Assembly (NCBI GenBank): GCA_007120565.1
Contig: SKNK01000392.1
Location: forward strand, 1 to 8,287
Reading direction: 5' to 3'
Origin: Nitriliruptoraceae bacterium
GTDB lineage: Bacteria > Actinomycetota > Nitriliruptoria > Nitriliruptorales > Nitriliruptoraceae
DNA length: 8,287 nucleotides
Part shown: piece by piece, positions 5,881 through 8,287 of the stretch
How positions within the stretch are numbered: position 1 is the first letter of the stretch
Layout of the letters: the number at the start of each line of letters is the position of its first letter
Translations under genes and position numbers: made by a program
The notes under the pieces: model-generated
What the model saw: only the letters and a program-made list of their open reading frames with translations
Database searches by the model: none
What the model was told of the DNA's origin: nothing

Positions 5881-6327
5881 ATGAGCGGTCATCTCCCTCC
5901 GCCTCCGGGTCCGCGCGCCCGGATCTCCGGATCGCCTCCACCTTCCGACCGTGGCCGGGGCAGGTCCGGCCGCCCGCCTCCCCCGCCTCCGCCGGAGGCG
6001 AGTGGACGTCCGCCGGAGGCCGGTTCACGTCCCCCAGAGGCCCGATCACGGCCGGCGGGTTCGTCCTCGCCTCCGCCGGATGCCGCTCGGCCTTCCTCCC
6101 CGCACGCGAAGCCTGCCCCGGGCCGACGGGCCGAAGCGGGACAGCGCAGACGTGCAGCACCCCAGGCGCCAGGGGGCCCCAGGACGAACCTGGGAGCCCA
6201 GAACCTCAGGGAAGCGTTGGCCTCACGCGAGTCCCTCCGGAGGGCGATCGTGTTGCGAGAGGTCCTGGGTCCTCCGGTCGCCTTGCGCCGTCCCGGAGAC
6301 GGTCCCGGAGGGCTCGGCGCCGCGTAG
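5881..6327 (+). CDS. Proline-rich protein of unknown function with conserved-looking C-terminal helix
   Basis: A predicted 148-residue protein I do not recognise as a named family. Residues 1-100 are Pro/Arg/Ser/Gly-rich and probably disordered. They include polyproline runs (PPPP at 6-9, seven prolines at 32-38) and three tandem heptads of the form EAxxRPP at 39-59. The C-terminus is different: NLREALASRESLRRAIVLRE (108-127) should be helical and continues into VLGPPVALRRP (128-138). That helix followed by LGPP resembles short C-terminal segments of small uncharacterised proteins in other GC-rich bacteria; this is recollection, not a search. ATG at 5881 is well supported by GGAGG at 5869-5873, seven bases upstream. 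An in-frame TTG at 5863 lacks such a site. There is no signal peptide or membrane segment. Position 34 bases after floA suggests co-transcription and perhaps a role with the FloA/NfeD membrane assembly. Confidence 0.68.
   Translation: MSGHLPPPPGPRARISGSPPPSDRGRGRSGRPPPPPPPEASGRPPEAGSRPPEARSRPAGSSSPPPDAARPSSPHAKPAPGRRAEAGQRRRAAPQAPGGPRTNLGAQNLREALASRESLRRAIVLREVLGPPVALRRPGDGPGGLGAA
5995..6057 (+). repeat. Three tandem 21-base units encoding EAxxRPP heptads
   Basis: Three consecutive 21-base units inside the proline-rich gene encode EASGRPP, EAGSRPP and EARSRPA. All three begin with GAGG; the protein period is clearer than the DNA identity. Just upstream and touching the first unit, CGCCTCC (5984-5990) and GGAGGCG (5994-6000) form a perfect seven-base inverted repeat around GCC. 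Confidence 0.6.
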
Positions 6328-6349
6328 GTCCAGGAGCACGCCCAGGACT
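6328..6349. other. 22-base convergent spacer
   Basis: This gap separates the stop of the proline-rich gene (plus) from the stop of the MOSC gene (minus). It is too short for independent terminators in both directions and shows no stem-loop with a T tract. The two transcripts probably overlap at their 3' ends. Confidence 0.5.
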
Positions 6350-7012
6350 TCACGCCCGCCGCTTGGCGCCCACGTGCTCGACGGCCCACTCGTGGGCTCG
6401 CTCAGCGAGGCCCTCGACCTGCAGCAGGCGTGGCGCCTCATGGCGATCACGTGTGTGGATACGCATGACGTCAGCGACCGTCAGATCGTGATCAGGTCGA
6501 TGCAGGACCTCGATCCGGTCGCCTGCGCGGACCTCACCGACCGCAACCACCCGCAGGTACGCGCCCGGTCGACCAGCAGACAGGAAGCGCGCCACCAGAT
6601 CCGGAACGTCCCAGAACCCGGCGAAGGTTCGGCACGGGATCCTCGGTGCGGTGACCACGACCTCGACGTCCCTGCCGATGCGCCACCGTTCACCGATGCG
6701 AGCGGTCGAGACCTCGAGCCCCGAGGTGCGCAGGTTCTCCCCGAAACTGCCGGGCGCGACCTCGCGATCCAGGGCCGCGGTCCAGTGATCGGCATCCTCC
6801 TGTGCGTAGGCGTAGAGGGCCTGATCACGCCCGCCGTGGTGGGCGGTATCGCCCTGTTCGTCCCCGTCCAGACCAAGCTCTCCGACACGGATCGTGCCGT
6901 CGAGTGGTCGCTTGTCGATGGCGGTGCTCGCGCCTTCTCCCAGCCACGGGGCTGAGGCTGAACGTCCCGTGCAGACCGCATCGAGGCGTGCTGAGCGATG
7001 GATCGAACCCAT
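6350..7012 (-). CDS. MOSC domain protein, YiiM-like with 3-alpha domain
   Basis: A 220-residue MOSC (molybdenum cofactor sulfurase C-terminal) protein. E. coli relatives YiiM and YcbX are linked to molybdenum-cofactor-dependent detoxification of N-hydroxylated purines such as 6-hydroxylaminopurine. The MOSC core spans about residues 20-170: GLDGDEQGDTAHHGGRDQAL at 47-66, PGSFGENL at 87-94, IGERWRIG at 106-113 and PRIPCRTFAGF at 123-133, where C127 is the conserved cofactor-binding cysteine. Residues 174-212 (HDLTVADVMRIHTRD onward) are the 3-alpha domain typical of YiiM. Length is normal. The ATG at 7012 gives the usual N-terminus and has GGAG (7021-7018, minus strand) five bases upstream; the 29 upstream codons in frame do not look family-like. 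It follows the transporter gene by 35 bases, so the two are probably co-transcribed. Its 3' end converges on the proline-rich gene with 22 bases between. Confidence 0.92.
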   Translation of the reverse strand: MGSIHRSARLDAVCTGRSASAPWLGEGASTAIDKRPLDGTIRVGELGLDGDEQGDTAHHGGRDQALYAYAQEDADHWTAALDREVAPGSFGENLRTSGLEVSTARIGERWRIGRDVEVVVTAPRIPCRTFAGFWDVPDLVARFLSAGRPGAYLRVVAVGEVRAGDRIEVLHRPDHDLTVADVMRIHTRDRHEAPRLLQVEGLAERAHEWAVEHVGAKRRA

Positions 7013-7047
7013 GACGGCTCCAGTACCTGCGACCGAGTGGGTCGAAT

Positions 7048-8244
7048 CTAGCGCCACCGTCCAGCTCTCCCTGTGTGGTGCGACGTGGCAGGTGCCCACT
7101 CCTGGGTCCGGGGTCTACGTGGCGGGCGACCGTCGCCGGGGCGACGGACCAGGTTGCGGGTCCGTGACGGGATGCGCACCAGGTGACGCCCGGCACGACG
7201 CCACCTCGGCGTACCAGCGAAGACGTCTCCACCCGAGGTCGCCTGTGCTGGAACGGGCTCGTGTGGACGTGCCCAGACGACCAACATCACCGAGACCAGG
7301 ATGATCGCCGCCGCAACCAGGGCCCGGCCCTCGAGTCGTTCGCCGAGCAGCGCCCAGGCCAACACGACCGCGACGACCGGGTTGACGTAGGCGTGGGTGC
7401 TCACCAGCGAGGTAGCGGCGTTGGACAGCAGCCATCGGTAGGCCGTGAACGCCACCAACGATCCGGCGGTGATGAGGTAGATCACGGAGGCGACGGTGGC
7501 GAGGTCAAGCGCCGCAAGGTCCAGTCGGGCAGGCTCGCCCAGGACGACCGCCAGAACGAGGAACAGCACCGAGGCGCCGAGCATCTCCATCGAAGCGGCG
7601 ACCAAGGGCCGCGCTGGAGCAGGCGAGACCCGGCTGCGCAGGGACCCACCCGCCCACGCCATCGCCCCGAGGATGGTCAGGACCATCCCACCGAGATGAC
7701 CGCCGGAGGGATCGACGATGACGCCGACCCCGACCAGTCCGAGGGCCAATCCGACCCAGGCCATCATCGGCAACCGGTCATGGAACGCGATCCGCGCGAA
7801 CAGCGCGAGCCAGACCGGAACCGTCGCCGACAACAACGCTGCCGTCCCGGCGCCCAACGTGACCATCGCCAGGCCGATCAGTCCGGTACCGCCGACGAGC
7901 ATCAGCCCGCCCGTCAGTGTCGTGTGCCACCAGTGACGAAGCGTGGGGCGATCCTGATGGCGATCACCTCGCCGGATCGCCCAGGCGTAGAGCACGCCTC
8001 CCGCGATGGCGAAGCGCACGGCCATCAGGAGCATGGGTGGGATCGTCCTCAACGCGACGTCCATCGCGATGTAGGTGGACCCCCACAGCAGGTAGACCGT
8101 CCCCATGGCGATCGCGATGCGGATCCCGTGATGCTGCAGTGACGGTCGAGGCCGTCGCGGGATCGTCGGCGACGAGTCGCATGCGCGCTGGTGGCCGCTT
8201 CGAGAGGCTGTTGGCTTCCCTCGGAGCAGACGCACCGAGGTCAT
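7048..8244 (-). CDS. EamA/DMT-superfamily transporter with long C-terminal tail
   Basis: A predicted 398-residue drug/metabolite transporter family protein with two EamA repeats and about ten membrane segments between residues 41 and 326. Typical elements are VYLLWGSTYIAM at 50-61 in the first helix, LSATVPVWLALFARIAFHDR at 138-157 closing repeat 1, and VSTHAYVNPVVAVVLAWALL at 281-300 followed by GERLEG in repeat 2. The pattern resembles YedA-like metabolite exporters; the substrate cannot be inferred. The usual length is about 300 residues. The excess is an Arg-rich 40-residue N-terminal stretch and a 72-residue Arg/Pro-rich C-terminal tail (327-398) without membrane segments. ATG at 8244 is used; GTG at 8256, four codons upstream, is an alternative, and neither has a clear ribosome binding site. 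No in-frame ATG or GTG lies nearer the first helix except M47, which would cut into it. Confidence 0.88.
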   Translation of the reverse strand: MTSVRLLRGKPTASRSGHQRACDSSPTIPRRPRPSLQHHGIRIAIAMGTVYLLWGSTYIAMDVALRTIPPMLLMAVRFAIAGGVLYAWAIRRGDRHQDRPTLRHWWHTTLTGGLMLVGGTGLIGLAMVTLGAGTAALLSATVPVWLALFARIAFHDRLPMMAWVGLALGLVGVGVIVDPSGGHLGGMVLTILGAMAWAGGSLRSRVSPAPARPLVAASMEMLGASVLFLVLAVVLGEPARLDLAALDLATVASVIYLITAGSLVAFTAYRWLLSNAATSLVSTHAYVNPVVAVVLAWALLGERLEGRALVAAAIILVSVMLVVWARPHEPVPAQATSGGDVFAGTPRWRRAGRHLVRIPSRTRNLVRRPGDGRPPRRPRTQEWAPATSHHTGRAGRWR

Positions 8245-8287
8245 GCGGGAACCCACCCGGGATCGACGGCAGAGGCATCCTCGGTCG
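8245..8287 (-). other. Upstream flank of the DMT transporter gene
   Basis: The last 43 bases of the window lie 5' of the transporter start. I see no promoter hexamers here and no gene that can be supported. The promoter for the transporter and MOSC pair probably lies beyond the window edge. Confidence 0.35.

Noticed and set aside
5889..6389. Minus-strand open frame of 166 codons opposite the proline-rich gene
   Set aside because: It is Gly/Arg-rich, overlaps the end of the MOSC gene, and has no ribosome binding site evidence; the plus-strand frame has a strong site and a helix with conserved look.
5951..6955. 334-codon plus-strand open frame across the proline-rich and MOSC genes
   Set aside because: It conflicts with a recognisable MOSC protein on the minus strand and has no coherent fold features.
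7183..8142. 319-codon plus-strand open frame opposite the DMT transporter
   Set aside because: It is a charged, repetitive Asp/Gln/Arg translation typical of antisense to a membrane protein gene; the minus strand encodes a clear EamA protein.

Overview
The window is very GC-rich, gene-dense DNA with frequent GTG starts and overlapping stop/start codons. Together with the gene content this suggests a high-GC Gram-positive bacterium (Actinomycetota), possibly a deep-branching lineage. That placement is inference from composition and content; no rRNA or taxonomic marker is present.

Layout. (1) Positions 1-1239, plus strand: the 3' end of a bacterial microcompartment (BMC) operon. It holds the last codons of a probable CoA-acylating aldehyde dehydrogenase, a tandem-domain BMC-T shell protein, and two different BMC-P (EutN/CcmL) vertex proteins, all joined by overlapping stop/start codons. 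(2) Positions 1286-3096, minus strand: a two-gene ABC-2 type exporter (ATPase then permease, 4-base overlap), converging on the BMC operon. (3) Positions 3265-6327, plus strand, divergent from the exporter: a full-length NfeD membrane protein with a ClpP-like serine protease domain, a FloA flotillin-like scaffold, and a small proline-rich protein of unknown function with a conserved-looking helical C-terminus. (4) Positions 6350-8244, minus strand: a probable two-gene unit of an EamA/DMT-family transporter followed by a MOSC-domain protein of the YiiM type, converging on the proline-rich gene.

How the genes work together. The shell proteins and aldehyde dehydrogenase belong to a metabolosome that confines an aldehyde intermediate. 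The signature enzyme lies outside the window, so the substrate cannot be named. NfeD and FloA are a known pairing in membrane microdomain organisation, and the proline-rich protein is a candidate third member by position. The exporter shares a 168-base divergent region with nfeD, but a functional link is unproven. The DMT transporter and MOSC protein look co-transcribed, with no obvious pathway link.

No rRNA, tRNA, CRISPR array, insertion sequence, attachment site or replication origin was seen. No gene-free stretch exceeds 170 bases. I did not find clear evidence of an entirely new system. The best leads are the divergent BMC-P pair, the proline-rich gene behind floA, and the non-canonical Q-loop of the exporter ATPase.
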